From: Dyadobacter sp. SG02
GTDB lineage: Bacteria; Bacteroidota; Bacteroidia; Cytophagales; Spirosomataceae
Length of the DNA stretch: 64,000 nt
Assembly: GCF_900109045.1 (NCBI RefSeq)
Contig: NZ_FNYL01000013.1
Location: 186,001-250,000, forward strand
Direction: 5' to 3'
The notes below the pieces were generated by a model, which saw only the letters and a list, made by a program, of their open reading frames with translations, had not been told where the DNA came from and made no database searches. The position numbers and the translations under genes were made by a program. Numbering within the stretch: the stretch's first letter is position 1; each line of letters starts with the position of its first letter. This document shows positions 27,329 through 36,602 of this stretch, piece after piece.

Positions 27329-27365
27329 AGCCGGAACTTAGTTAACGGGGCGTCGGGTTCCGGCT
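27329..27365. terminator. Hairpin downstream of the lipoprotein gene
   Basis: AGCCGGAAC and GTTCCGGCT, nine-bp arms and a 19-base loop, 15 bases past the stop of the leftward lipoprotein gene. The U run is weak on that strand. Confidence 0.35.
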
Positions 27366-27379
27366 TTTAGTTAAAGGTA

Positions 27380-28123
27380 TCACCGCTCACCGTAGCCGAT
27401 GATCTTCCGGACCCTGCGGACGCCTTTGTCTATCACGCGGTAGCCGATCAGGTCTCCGTTGATTTGAAGGTAGTCGTAATCGGTTTGCACATCCATGACC
27501 AGTCCTGTTCCGGCAGCGTAGCATTTGTATCCCAAACGATAAAGCACCTTACCCGCTGTATCACTGCGTTCGGTGACTTTTAATGTCGTAGGGAAATGCA
27601 GAGAATCGATTTGTAAGGGTTTATCAAGATCTTCATAATGAAATAAATGACCGTAGCGGGGATCATCGTCATCCAATTCGAAATATCGAAATCCATCCCA
27701 TTTAACAACGGGACTGTACGGAAATACCAGCGAAGTAATGGGCCCATTATCGCGGTTCAATACTATTTTGTCTGCATAAACAAAGGCTTTGTATTCTTTT
27801 GTTTTTTGCCAGTAATCCGTTGGTTTGTCCCGGACCGAGTAAGCAATAAGGCATTCCGTTACACCGCCTGAATCCGTTTTTGTGCGTATTATTTCTTCTT
27901 TTTCAAACCATTTGGCAGATTTCGGCTCTTTTGTGCCTGACGAATAAATTGCTTCTTCGACTGCGTAAATGCGGTAAGAACCAGCCGTTACAGGGAAATA
28001 GGGAGGGTTGTCAGGTCGTTCGCCGGACTTTTCGCAAGCCACCATCAAAAGAAAGAGCGCCGCGAAAATGCAGGGAATTAGTTGCGACTGACAGAAAAGA
28101 AACACCGTAGATTTGGATTGCAC
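27380..28123 (-). CDS. Lipoprotein of unknown function
   Basis: 247 residues. Hydrophobic signal (IFAALFLLMVAC) with a lipobox Cys near residue 30, then EKSGE. The mature part starts YFPVTAGSYRIYAVEE, a beginning seen in many Bacteroidetes extracellular lipoproteins of unknown role, and is rich in beta-strand-like sequence with many Tyr and Asp. I recognise no catalytic motif. The 218 bases between it and the divergent propeller gene are AT-rich. The base composition of the gene is lower in GC than the nuo operon. Confidence 0.65.
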   Translation of the reverse strand: MQSKSTVFLFCQSQLIPCIFAALFLLMVACEKSGERPDNPPYFPVTAGSYRIYAVEEAIYSSGTKEPKSAKWFEKEEIIRTKTDSGGVTECLIAYSVRDKPTDYWQKTKEYKAFVYADKIVLNRDNGPITSLVFPYSPVVKWDGFRYFELDDDDPRYGHLFHYEDLDKPLQIDSLHFPTTLKVTERSDTAGKVLYRLGYKCYAAGTGLVMDVQTDYDYLQINGDLIGYRVIDKGVRRVRKIIGYGER

Positions 28124-28265
28124 AGGCAGATGGGTTTGAATTTAGAATAAAACGGTAAAATTTTTCTTTTGTTATCAATTTAAAAGCGGTAGTGGACAGC
28201 CGGTAACATTCCCTATAAAAAGCCGGAATAAATGCTTCGACGTTACCGGTTTGGTAGAAACTGCC

Positions 28266-28273
28266 TACATTTG
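28266..28273 (+). promoter_or_regulatory. -7 element of the NHL/SMP-30-like gene
   Basis: TACATTTG, an exact TAnnTTTG match, giving a leader of about 62 bases. Confidence 0.5.
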
Positions 28274-28341
28274 CGATGTGCCCGTTTGGCTTATTATCAG
28301 ATCAACCGGCGTAACGATCGTTAACTCTTAATTTAAAACTC

Positions 28342-29190
28342 ATGTCAAAATCCTTACTGTTCATGCTTGCCGGGCTGGTTGCTGGCACATTATCCGCTAG
28401 TCAGGCTCAAACAATCGAATTAGCCCCGGTTTGGGAAAGCGATACGACATTGCGTACACCGGAAAGTGTTTTGTATGAACCCGGCCAGAATGTCCTGTAT
28501 GTCGCTTGTATCAATGGTGGTCCGAGCCTGGAAAACAAAAACAGCTTCATTGCCAAAGTGGGCCTGGACGGCAAGGTGATTAAATTGAAGTTTGCGGAAA
28601 ATCTCAATTCGACCAAAGGCATGGGTGTGCTGGGCGGCAAATTGTATGTTACCGAAATGACGAACGTAGCGGAGATCGATTTGGCCTCGGGCAAGATCCT
28701 TAACCGCTATCCCGTGGAGGGCGCCAAGTTCCTTAACGATATTGCCGTCGATAGCAAAAAGCAGACCGTTTACATCACGGATTCCGGCCATGGTAAAGTA
28801 TGGGCGCTTAACGGCGGGAAGATAGGTCTCCTCCTGGAAGGCGATCCGCTGAAAGGTACCAACGGCCTTTTGTTTGAAAACAACCAACTGCTGATCGGCA
28901 ATGGCGACGGCACGTTGCTAAGCCTGGACCCAGCGACGAAGAAGCTCACCACCATCGCCAAGGTGTCGGGTGGTATCGACGGGATCGTTGGCCTGGGCAA
29001 AAAGACTTATGTAGTGACAGAATGGGCCGGAAAAGTGTGGCATGTTAAAGCCGACGGAACCACGGAACTCAAAAGCGACACTTCGCCGCAAAAAATAAAC
29101 TCGGCGGATCTGGCCTATAATCCGAAAGCCAAAGTGTTGTATATCCCTACCTTCTTCCACAATACGGTGAAGGCGGTTTCTATCAAATAA
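28342..29190 (+). CDS. Exported NHL/SMP-30-type beta-propeller protein
   Basis: 282 residues with a signal peptide (cleavage near SASQAQ, residue 23). The mature chain is built from propeller blades: PESVLYEPGQNVLYVACI, FLNDIAVDSKKQTVYITDSGHGKVWAL, GTNGLLFENNQLLIGNGDGTLLSLDP. It resembles gluconolactonase/SMP-30 and NHL-repeat proteins, which bind a metal or a sugar lactone at the propeller axis, but the lactonase ligands cannot be assigned with certainty. Periplasmic or secreted. Monocistronic, and convergent with the T9SS gene across a strong terminator. Confidence 0.8.
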   Translation: MSKSLLFMLAGLVAGTLSASQAQTIELAPVWESDTTLRTPESVLYEPGQNVLYVACINGGPSLENKNSFIAKVGLDGKVIKLKFAENLNSTKGMGVLGGKLYVTEMTNVAEIDLASGKILNRYPVEGAKFLNDIAVDSKKQTVYITDSGHGKVWALNGGKIGLLLEGDPLKGTNGLLFENNQLLIGNGDGTLLSLDPATKKLTTIAKVSGGIDGIVGLGKKTYVVTEWAGKVWHVKADGTTELKSDTSPQKINSADLAYNPKAKVLYIPTFFHNTVKAVSIK

Positions 29191-29205
29191 AAGTCTTAGT
29201 AATAA

Positions 29206-29254
29206 GGCGCAAAAAACAGAAACGCCGCCCTTCCATGACATGGAGGGCGGCGTT
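29206..29254 (-). terminator. Terminator of the large T9SS protein gene
   Basis: AACGCCGCCC (29221-29230) pairs with GGGCGGCGTT (29245-29254), and the inner CCATG/CATGG extends the stem. On the minus strand a TTTCTGTTTTTT tail follows. Confidence 0.8.
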
Positions 29255-29272
29255 CTGCATAGATGCGGAGGG

Positions 29273-32158
29273 TTACTTGTTGATTGCGATTTTTCGGGCT
29301 GTCTGTAAACCATCTTTTGTGATGATTTTGATCAGGTATATTCCGTTGGCGTAGCGGCTCAGATCGATGCCGTTTTCAGGCAGGGAGCCGAATTGCGCAA
29401 CGATTTGCCCGTTCATATTGACCAGCGATACATAGCTGACCGATTTAGCATCGACCCCATTGATATGGAGTACATGCGCGGCTGGATTGGGATACACCCG
29501 AATACCGGCCCCGGTTTTTCCCAGGTTTACGCTCACCGTGCGCGAGTAGGCAAATGTATCGTCGCGGTCGACGGTTTTGAGACGATAATAACTGATCCCT
29601 GAAAGCGGGGTTCCGTCGATTGCCGTGTAGCTGCTCAACTCCCGGCTGTCGCCGATGGCTGCGGTTTCCGCGATTTTGTTCCAGGTTTTGGCGTCAGTAC
29701 TGCGCTCTACGTCGAAATGGGAAGCATTGGTTTCTTCGGCCGTTTTCCACGACAGGCGAACGCGGTTTTCCTCCAAAACTGCCTCAAAACCGGCCAGGGT
29801 TACGGGCAATGCGCCCTCCCATGTGAGCAAGTAGGTCGCGGGGCTCGGATCGGTCATGCCTTCGGAATCGACGTATGCGTATTCAAAAGATGTGTTCACA
29901 TAGCCGCTGCCGGTAAATTTGATTGTGAACTCGGCAGGGTCGGGGAATACCCGTTTTGTATCTACTTCATTTTGAGTTACCAGCGATCCGCCATAATAAA
30001 GCTCTCCATTAGTAGGAAGCGAAGTGATGATCACACCCTGAGGGTTGGTAATGGAGCCTGTTTTGCCCGTGTACGTGCCATCTTCCTCGTCAATACCTGC
30101 AAATAAAGGAGGATTGTCACCGATTCCATTGAGCGCAATTACCTGATCGACTGTCGGCCTGGCGATGGAAGTCGTGCGGTCGTACGAGTCTGGCGGCTGC
30201 GGGAATTTCACGGTCGGGGTTGCGTCGTCCGTGTTGTTGGTCTGATTTTCATCGTTTTCGTTGCCCTGCACAACGGCTGTGTTCAGATAGGGACCCGTTG
30301 CATTCACTTTGGCGGTTACCGTCATGGTAACGACTTCGTTCTCGGCCAGGGTACCGATTAGCCAGGTATTGGTTCCGGCGCTCCACGAACCTTTGGAAAC
30401 GTCTACATTGGTGACATCATAACCATCCGGAATTTCATCGGTCACGATCACGCCCGTGGCGGTAATCGGGTTTCCGGCATTTGCCGGGAGCGGCACATTG
30501 GTAGCCTGAATCGTAAAGGTAACCGTCTCGCCAACCTTGGCCACGTCCGGCGATACCGATTTGGTCACGGCCAGGTCTACGTCGGAAGTATAGTTGAAAA
30601 GCAGCTCGCGAACGATCTCGTCGTTGTAGGCACCCGTCCAGGTATTGATGGTGTTGTTTTGGCTGAAACCATTGTCGCCGTTGGCCCACCATATATGTTC
30701 CGGACCAAGCACGCCTGTTACGTTCACTTTTACGCTTCGGGGACTTAATGTGCCGCCGCTAAGATTCTCCCTCGCAATGTCGGTATCATCCCAGTAAAGC
30801 TTGTCGTTGATCGGCTGGGTACCGGACCTGAGCGGCCTTACGTGCTTGATGGTAACACCCAGGCTTTGCTCCATGTCGTAAATCGGGAAATGCACGGGGT
30901 AGAATAGCAGTGAAGACACAAAGTGGATGGCGGTACCTGTGGGCACATCCGTTCCGGTATTGTCCTTGCCGTTCCAGTAGATCTGGTACGTGCCTGCCGC
31001 ATTGTATTCATTTGAAATGATCACATCTTTTCCATCATAGTAGCCGTTGCCGTTCAGGTCGATCAGGATATCGACGATAGACGGGTTATCGATGTTGACT
31101 GTGAACGAAGCCTGGCCCGCAGCAGGGACGGAGCCCGGCCTTCTTGAAAATACCGCCTGGAAATCCGCTATCGGAAGGGGTGGGGAAGGCCAGACGGAGG
31201 CATCGGGGTTACCCAGGAAAAGCGGAAAATGTGCATTGGAGGAGGAACCGGTCATGGAACGACGGTTTTTTGCGAAACCCTGGTCGCTCAATGGTCCGTC
31301 CAGGTTGGCAAAGAATATAGCATAGCCCGAGCCGCTGCCGCCGAAATTGGCATACTTTACATAGAAATCGTTGGCTGGCGTATAGGTATTGTCGATCGGG
31401 ATGTAAAAGCCGAAGTCGGAAGGGGAGGAAGTAGCACCAGCCACACCCGCGTTAGTAGGCAGGTCGTTCACGATACTCCAGTATTTGCAGTACAAGCGAC
31501 CGTTTTTCCGGGTGTAGTTGCCCGACGAACCCGATGCGACCGTCACATCCCAAAAATTGAACTCCGCGCCGGTTTGTTCAATTTCGATCCAGAATGCTCT
31601 GTCCGAACCCGTGGTGTTTTTAAACGAATAGGCCGTGTATCCGTTTCCGGTTACCTGGTTTGGGCCCGTGGCGGCGGCAGAGGCATTTGACGGGCGACCG
31701 GTGGCTCCGCCCGATCCCTGTGAAATGTCATCAGACTTTATCAGAATTCTGTTGGGAGAGGAAGTTGCCGTTGGATAAAAGCCAGTGGAAGAGTTGTCGT
31801 AATACCAGTGCACATTGATTTCGGAGTTTGCGCTGGATCTGAAACCGTAAAACACTGTTTCGTTGGCTTTCACCCACACGTACATACGGTGTGCGGGATT
31901 GTACGAGGAGGTGTTGGAAGGGAGCATCATAAAGCCCCTGGTCTTGTAACCCGTATTGCCGCCACCGGAGTTGCTTGTAGTGGGTACATACAGGTTGGCC
32001 TGGCGGTTGGCGGTGACGCCCCAGGCGCCGGAACCTTCACCGAAAGCAGAACTTAAACCGCAAAATACGGCGATGGCGAGGATGAGAATACTCCGCAACC
32101 CGGACCTTCGTCTGGGGGAGTGTTGGGTGGACTGTTCAAAGGTAGATTCTAATCGCAT
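29273..32158 (-). CDS. Secreted T9SS type A sorting-domain protein with DUF11 domain
   Basis: 961 residues. A basic n-region and hydrophobic stretch (about 21-40, ILILAIAVFCGLSSAFG) form the signal peptide. The N-terminal half is Gly/Ser/Asn-rich and unassigned. DLNGNGYYDGKDV (about residue 370) looks like a calcium-binding dockerin-type loop. A DUF11 repeat spans about 525-645 (DLAVTKSVSPDVAKVGETVTF, ATGVIVTDEIPDGYDV). The fibronectin-like segment LPVTLAGFEA with RLSWKTAEETNASHFDVE precedes the type IX sorting domain at about 885-961 (VYPNPAAHVLHI ending TARKIAINK). Exported across the outer membrane and attached to the surface or released; probably adhesive or structural. Confidence 0.85.
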   Translation of the reverse strand: MRLESTFEQSTQHSPRRRSGLRSILILAIAVFCGLSSAFGEGSGAWGVTANRQANLYVPTTSNSGGGNTGYKTRGFMMLPSNTSSYNPAHRMYVWVKANETVFYGFRSSANSEINVHWYYDNSSTGFYPTATSSPNRILIKSDDISQGSGGATGRPSNASAAATGPNQVTGNGYTAYSFKNTTGSDRAFWIEIEQTGAEFNFWDVTVASGSSGNYTRKNGRLYCKYWSIVNDLPTNAGVAGATSSPSDFGFYIPIDNTYTPANDFYVKYANFGGSGSGYAIFFANLDGPLSDQGFAKNRRSMTGSSSNAHFPLFLGNPDASVWPSPPLPIADFQAVFSRRPGSVPAAGQASFTVNIDNPSIVDILIDLNGNGYYDGKDVIISNEYNAAGTYQIYWNGKDNTGTDVPTGTAIHFVSSLLFYPVHFPIYDMEQSLGVTIKHVRPLRSGTQPINDKLYWDDTDIARENLSGGTLSPRSVKVNVTGVLGPEHIWWANGDNGFSQNNTINTWTGAYNDEIVRELLFNYTSDVDLAVTKSVSPDVAKVGETVTFTIQATNVPLPANAGNPITATGVIVTDEIPDGYDVTNVDVSKGSWSAGTNTWLIGTLAENEVVTMTVTAKVNATGPYLNTAVVQGNENDENQTNNTDDATPTVKFPQPPDSYDRTTSIARPTVDQVIALNGIGDNPPLFAGIDEEDGTYTGKTGSITNPQGVIITSLPTNGELYYGGSLVTQNEVDTKRVFPDPAEFTIKFTGSGYVNTSFEYAYVDSEGMTDPSPATYLLTWEGALPVTLAGFEAVLEENRVRLSWKTAEETNASHFDVERSTDAKTWNKIAETAAIGDSRELSSYTAIDGTPLSGISYYRLKTVDRDDTFAYSRTVSVNLGKTGAGIRVYPNPAAHVLHINGVDAKSVSYVSLVNMNGQIVAQFGSLPENGIDLSRYANGIYLIKIITKDGLQTARKIAINK

Positions 32159-32605
32159 AGCGGATATGAGGGTGTTTGGTTACTGTAAATGCAAAGTAGT
32201 TCTGTCCGGAAAAGAGCTTCCGGATGGGGTTTTTATTTCAATAGTATCCTTAGTATTACTTCGCAAGTATAGCCCTTTCCGTCCGGTCTATTTTGTTTTT
32301 TGGGGTGACAACGACCCATTTCAGGGGTGTAACGCCCGCTTCCTGGGGACATCATTCAGGGCCATCAAACGCCTTCGGTGCGGTCTGAATTTTTACTACA
32401 AAACCTTGTCAGGAACGAGCTATTGCCCTTTTACAGGATATACGACCGGGTTTTACGAGAAGGTTCGCGGACGCGCCGACGCGCACGGTAGTGTATACAT
32501 GCGGGACAGGTAGCTGCCATTCGAAGCGGACAGCAAAAAAGGCCGGTGGCAAATGCCTCCGGCCTTTTCAAATATGACACCAATTATAAAGTTCTTAACA
32601 GTCCA
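32159..32605. other. 447-base intergenic region
   Basis: I support no gene here. It holds a 7-bp stem TCCGGAA/TTCCGGA (32205-32211 with 32218-32224), placed to be in the leader of the leftward T9SS gene, a weak -7-like TACTATTG (32246 to 32239, minus strand) just upstream of it, and at the right end the terminator of the Oar-like receptor gene. Confidence 0.6.
32535..32568 (-). terminator. Terminator of the Oar-like receptor gene
   Basis: AAAAGGCCGG and CCGGCCTTTT with an inner GGC/GCC pair around AAAT; six A on the left give the U tail to the leftward transcript. Confidence 0.85.
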
Positions 32606-35600
32606 TCAGAAGGTATAGCGTGCGCCGATCTGCATCTGGCAGCGCGAAGCGAGCGGGTCGATTGAATACGGTTTGCCTGGTCTGGTCCAGGTGAATGTCG
32701 GGTCTCCGGCAGTCGGGTTGGTGGCGCGGGTCAGGCCGATGGACGCCGTGGAGTTGAATGTGTTCGGTGAAAAATATACGTACCCCAGTTTTTTGTCGAC
32801 CAGGTTCAGGAAGTTGAGAATATCGTACGTGATCTGGATCGACTGCTCCCCTTTGAGCTTAAACTCATGCATAAAGCGCAGGTCGACGGTGTTGTTCCAC
32901 GGCGTACGGCCGCCGTTACGCTCGGTAAAAGTACCTTTCCGGGTTTTGAGATACGAATCCGAATCCACATAGGCCATAAAATCAGCGGCTTGCGTACCGG
33001 TTGGGATCAGCTTCTGCGCTTCGGCAAGGTCTTTCGGAATGTAGGCAAGGCTGTTGGCCTGTCCGGTACCGTCGATCGTAGTGTTCACATATCCCCACGA
33101 GTATGGTGTGCCCGATTGCAATGCGTAGAACAGCGTCACGGTCGTGGCATTTTTCGGGTTCCAGTGCGCCCGGTAGTTGAGGCTGCCCACAATGCGGTTG
33201 CGGATGTCGAAGTTGGAATAGGCCAGTTTCGGGTCGTTCGGATTGAGCGACTGGTTCAGCTGCCAGTTGGATTCCATCGAGTTGCGGATACCATTGGTAA
33301 TGTCGTACGACTTGCCGTAGGTATAGGCCGCCGAGAAGCCGAAACCCATCGGGAAAGTCTTCTGCACCTGGGCGGTAATGCTATAACGGTGACCTTGGTT
33401 TGTATTCGACAGCATATATGCATTCGCGAAGTTGTTATCGATGCGCTGGGCACCCGCCGAGCCGTTGGCGGCCACATAAATGGGTTGCTGATGCTGCGTG
33501 TCGTAGCTGTAATAGCGCACAACATCTTTCGTGTTCACCTGCTGGAATTTCAGGTCCTGGATTACTTTGGTATACAAACCTTCCAATGTAAACTTGTAGC
33601 CATCCACCGTGTAATCCACTGCAAGGTTGCTGCGGAACATCTGCGGCATTTTGAAATTGTTGTCGATTAAATCGGCCTGGGTACGTTTCACGCCTCCGTT
33701 GGCCGGATTGTTGTTGATCAGCACGCCGCCGTTCGGTACCAGCGGGTCGCCTACGAGCTTGGTTGCGGCAGTCGCATTGTTGTTGAAATCGTAAGCACCA
33801 TATCCCACGCCGTTGTTGTAGAATGCATAACCGAGCCACGCGAAAGGAATGCGTCCGGTAAATAGCCCCGTCCCGCCGCGGACAATAATGCTCTTGTCGC
33901 CCTTGACATCATATTTGAAACCCAGACGCGGCGATACCTGCACATTGTTCAGGTATTTGTTATTGATCTGATTGAGTGGTGTATAGGTGTAGGTAGTTCC
34001 ATAACCCGGATCGGAGGCCGCGGCATTCACCAACGGGCTTAAAGTGGGCTTTTTAGGCAATCCCGAATAATCGAGGCGGATGCCGGGCGTAATTTTGAAA
34101 CGATCGGTCAGTTCGATATCATCCTGAATGTAAGCGCTCAGCAGGTTCACGTTGAAATGCGCGTACGGGTTGTTGAACTGGTTATCCAGGTTGTTGGTCG
34201 GATCGTCGAAAGGGTAGGAGCCCCGCACGCGGTTGGGTAATGTCTTGCCGTCGGGCGTGCCGGTGCCGAGAAACTGGTCGAGGTTGCTGTACGAGATCCG
34301 TCCGTTCGGCGAGTTCACGAAGCCATAGTCGATGGTGTAAAACTCGTTGTGCGTTCCGACGGTGAAGGTGTTCTTGCCGACATAGAAAGTAAAGTTGTCG
34401 GTCAGCTCGAAAGTTTTTTGTTTCAGGTTAAAAATGGAAGCCTCGCGGTCGTTGCCCAGGAAAATAGTTCCGCCATTATAGCCGATCTCTACCTGCGGGA
34501 ACGTCCGCACATTGGCCAGCGTATTGCGGTAATCGTGAATGGCCGAATACCCGACGATCAGGCTGTTGGAAGAACGTCCGCCAAACTGGCTTTTGAGCTC
34601 GGCAACCGTGCTGCTCTGGTTGTTATGCTGCTTGAAATCAATGCTTCCGAAGCGAAAGTTCTGCGAGTCGCGTTCCAGGTTCGTCGCTTCGGAGAATACC
34701 GTGTTGTTGCGGATCGAGAGCTGGTGTTTCGCATTGATATTCCAGTCGATGCGGTTGAAAAACTTGGTGCTTTTGGAATAAATGGAATAGTTACCAAACG
34801 AACCGGCATCGAGGCCGTAATTGGTTTTGACAAAATCACTGACCTTCTGCGCCACCGACGCGTCGTTGATCAGCGATGACGCCGTACCGGCCTGGAACTG
34901 AACCGGGTCCTGGCGGCGGGTAACTTCTTCATTGGTAAAGAAAAACAGCTTGTCCTTGATCAGCGGCAATCCCACGCGCGCACCGGTCTGGTACTCGTAA
35001 AATGTGCCGGGCAGTTTTTCCTTGGCATCCGAAGCACCGTTCCACTTGGTCACCAGCGCCGCATTCCGGCCGAAGCCGTACACCGAACCGGTCACTTTGT
35101 TGGTCCCGCTGCGGGTCACCGCATTCACCGATCCGCCCAGAAAGTTGCCCAGGCGTACATCGAACGGCGCAACAGCCACCTGAATGTCCTGGATCGCATC
35201 GAGGCTGATCGGGTTGGTACGCGTACTGGATCCCGGCTGACCGGTGGTACCCGTCGAACCGCCAAGCGACGGGCTGAAACCAATGGCGTCGTTGTTCACG
35301 GCCCCGTCGACGGTCACATTATTGTACCGGAAGTTGGTACCGGCAAAGGAGTTGTTGTTGTTAACCTGCGGGGAAGTGCGGGTAATATCCGTCATACTCC
35401 TCGAAATGGTCGGCAAACGCCGGATGGTTTCCGCATTGATATTGGAACCCGCGCCTTCCCGCTCTCCGCCGCGTTCGGCTTTCACCGTCACCTCGCTAAG
35501 GGTCTGGCTTTCGTCTTTCATCGACACATTCAAATTGGTCGTTTCGCCGAGTTGGAGGACTATGTCCGAGAGAGTAGTAGTTTTAAAACCAATATAAGTG

Positions 35601-35839
35601 ACGTCGATCTGGTAAGGCCCTCCGGCATTCATGCTGTTGATGCGGTAGCGCCCATCGGATTCTGTGACGGTCGCATATTTGGTACCGGTAGGCAGGTAAG
35701 TGGCCTGCACCGTGGCACCGATCAGGGCTTCATTTTTAGTGTCGGTGACAGTCCCGCTGATCCCGCTGGTGGTGATCTGCGCGGAAGCCACCGAAGCGAA
35801 GAGGAGGCATGTAAAAAGTAGAGAAACAAAATGCTTCAT
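32606..35839 (-). CDS. Oar-like TonB-dependent outer-membrane receptor
   Basis: 1077 residues. Signal peptide (1-20, ending VASAQ); carboxypeptidase-regulatory-like domain (about 25-110, ISGTVTDTKNEALIGATV); plug domain (about 120-250, with DAIQDIQVAVAPFDVRLGNFLGGSVNAVTRSGTN); then a large beta barrel ending in an aromatic residue (IGARYTF). The plug sequence is of the Oar/carboxypeptidase-domain type, not the SusC/RagA type, and no SusD gene follows. Such proteins import large ligands or take part in surface adhesion; the substrate is unknown. Single gene with its own terminator. Confidence 0.9.
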   Translation of the reverse strand: MKHFVSLLFTCLLFASVASAQITTSGISGTVTDTKNEALIGATVQATYLPTGTKYATVTESDGRYRINSMNAGGPYQIDVTYIGFKTTTLSDIVLQLGETTNLNVSMKDESQTLSEVTVKAERGGEREGAGSNINAETIRRLPTISRSMTDITRTSPQVNNNNSFAGTNFRYNNVTVDGAVNNDAIGFSPSLGGSTGTTGQPGSSTRTNPISLDAIQDIQVAVAPFDVRLGNFLGGSVNAVTRSGTNKVTGSVYGFGRNAALVTKWNGASDAKEKLPGTFYEYQTGARVGLPLIKDKLFFFTNEEVTRRQDPVQFQAGTASSLINDASVAQKVSDFVKTNYGLDAGSFGNYSIYSKSTKFFNRIDWNINAKHQLSIRNNTVFSEATNLERDSQNFRFGSIDFKQHNNQSSTVAELKSQFGGRSSNSLIVGYSAIHDYRNTLANVRTFPQVEIGYNGGTIFLGNDREASIFNLKQKTFELTDNFTFYVGKNTFTVGTHNEFYTIDYGFVNSPNGRISYSNLDQFLGTGTPDGKTLPNRVRGSYPFDDPTNNLDNQFNNPYAHFNVNLLSAYIQDDIELTDRFKITPGIRLDYSGLPKKPTLSPLVNAAASDPGYGTTYTYTPLNQINNKYLNNVQVSPRLGFKYDVKGDKSIIVRGGTGLFTGRIPFAWLGYAFYNNGVGYGAYDFNNNATAATKLVGDPLVPNGGVLINNNPANGGVKRTQADLIDNNFKMPQMFRSNLAVDYTVDGYKFTLEGLYTKVIQDLKFQQVNTKDVVRYYSYDTQHQQPIYVAANGSAGAQRIDNNFANAYMLSNTNQGHRYSITAQVQKTFPMGFGFSAAYTYGKSYDITNGIRNSMESNWQLNQSLNPNDPKLAYSNFDIRNRIVGSLNYRAHWNPKNATTVTLFYALQSGTPYSWGYVNTTIDGTGQANSLAYIPKDLAEAQKLIPTGTQAADFMAYVDSDSYLKTRKGTFTERNGGRTPWNNTVDLRFMHEFKLKGEQSIQITYDILNFLNLVDKKLGYVYFSPNTFNSTASIGLTRATNPTAGDPTFTWTRPGKPYSIDPLASRCQMQIGARYTF

Positions 35840-35974
35840 AACATGTAGCTAGCTAATTTGTACGGAACAAAACTTCCGTAAATATCACCAGCGCATGTTA
35901 CGCCAATATTACGCCGAGGCGCGTCGGGCGAGAGTTAATCACCTTTTAATTCCATTTAAATGGGTTTTTAATCC

Positions 35975-36020
35975 AAAAACGGGCATCGGCCGGATAGAGC
36001 GGGCAGGCGACCGATGCCCG
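35975..36020 (-). terminator. Terminator of the VOC lipoprotein gene
   Basis: CGGGCATCGG and CCGATGCCCG, ten-bp arms around a 21-base loop, followed on the minus strand by TTTTTGG. Confidence 0.75.
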
Positions 36021-36037
36021 GGAGGACGGGAAATGTT

Positions 36038-36532
36038 CTATTGATAGGAATGCAGCCCGATTTTGTTTCCTTCACTGTCCATAAACATCGCAAAAAAGCC
36101 GGCTTCGGGCGAGATCCCGGTTTTGGGGACGATCACTTTTCCGCCGTTGGGTTCAATTTTGTTCAATACATTTTGAAGATCTTTTCCTCCGTTCAGATAG
36201 GCAAGCGTGCCCTGACTGGATGGTTTGTAACCGGCTCCATGAATGATGGCTACATTGACAGCGCCTTCATCGCCGGGAAACAGGCCCATCCGGGTACCCT
36301 GCATGTCGATTTCTTCTATGCTAACATCGAGAATGGCTTGATAAAATCGGGTCGCCCTTTGAAATGAGTCGGTGGGGATTTCCACGATTGAAACCAGGTT
36401 TTTCATTTTGCCGGAAGTTTTGGTGGGAATTGATTGAGCTTTCATCGCCTTTGAGCCCGAATCGTTTCGGTCCGAGCAAGCAGAAAATAAATGGGCGACG
36501 GCGATTATCGCGATAATGGAAGCTTGTTTCAT
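36038..36532 (-). CDS. VOC-fold lipoprotein
   Basis: 164 residues. A lipoprotein signal (IIAIIAVAHLFSAC) is followed by a short linker and a complete VOC (glyoxalase-fold) domain: MKNLVSIVEIPTDSFQRATRFYQAIL from residue 43 and AMFMDSEGNKIGLHS at the end. VOC proteins of this type are normally cytoplasmic. The start at 36532 is supported by a -7 element at 36558-36565, about 26 bases upstream, so the signal sequence is probably translated and the protein periplasmic and lipid-anchored. Ligand unknown. Downstream of an AraC-family gene in the same direction. Confidence 0.75.
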   Translation of the reverse strand: MKQASIIAIIAVAHLFSACSDRNDSGSKAMKAQSIPTKTSGKMKNLVSIVEIPTDSFQRATRFYQAILDVSIEEIDMQGTRMGLFPGDEGAVNVAIIHGAGYKPSSQGTLAYLNGGKDLQNVLNKIEPNGGKVIVPKTGISPEAGFFAMFMDSEGNKIGLHSYQ

Positions 36533-36557
36533 GCCGCGTTGTTTTACATGTACGATG

Positions 36558-36565
36558 CAAAACTA
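36558..36565 (-). promoter_or_regulatory. -7 element of the VOC lipoprotein gene
   Basis: TAGTTTTG on the minus strand, exact TAnnTTTG; leader of about 20 bases. Confidence 0.5.
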
Positions 36566-36602
36566 TCGAGGACTTTCGGCCCAGAATTGTAAAATTGCGA
36601 CA

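Noticed and set aside
31956-32513. 185-codon forward frame across the T9SS gene start and the intergenic region
   Set aside because: More than a third lies inside a well-supported gene on the other strand, and the rest shows no motif or promoter.
32867-33670. 267-codon forward frame over the Oar-like receptor gene
   Set aside because: Shadow of a conserved outer-membrane protein; no family features.
36038-36406. Cytoplasmic start (Met43) for the VOC lipoprotein
   Set aside because: The upstream ATG begins a good lipoprotein signal and has a -7 element at the right distance.
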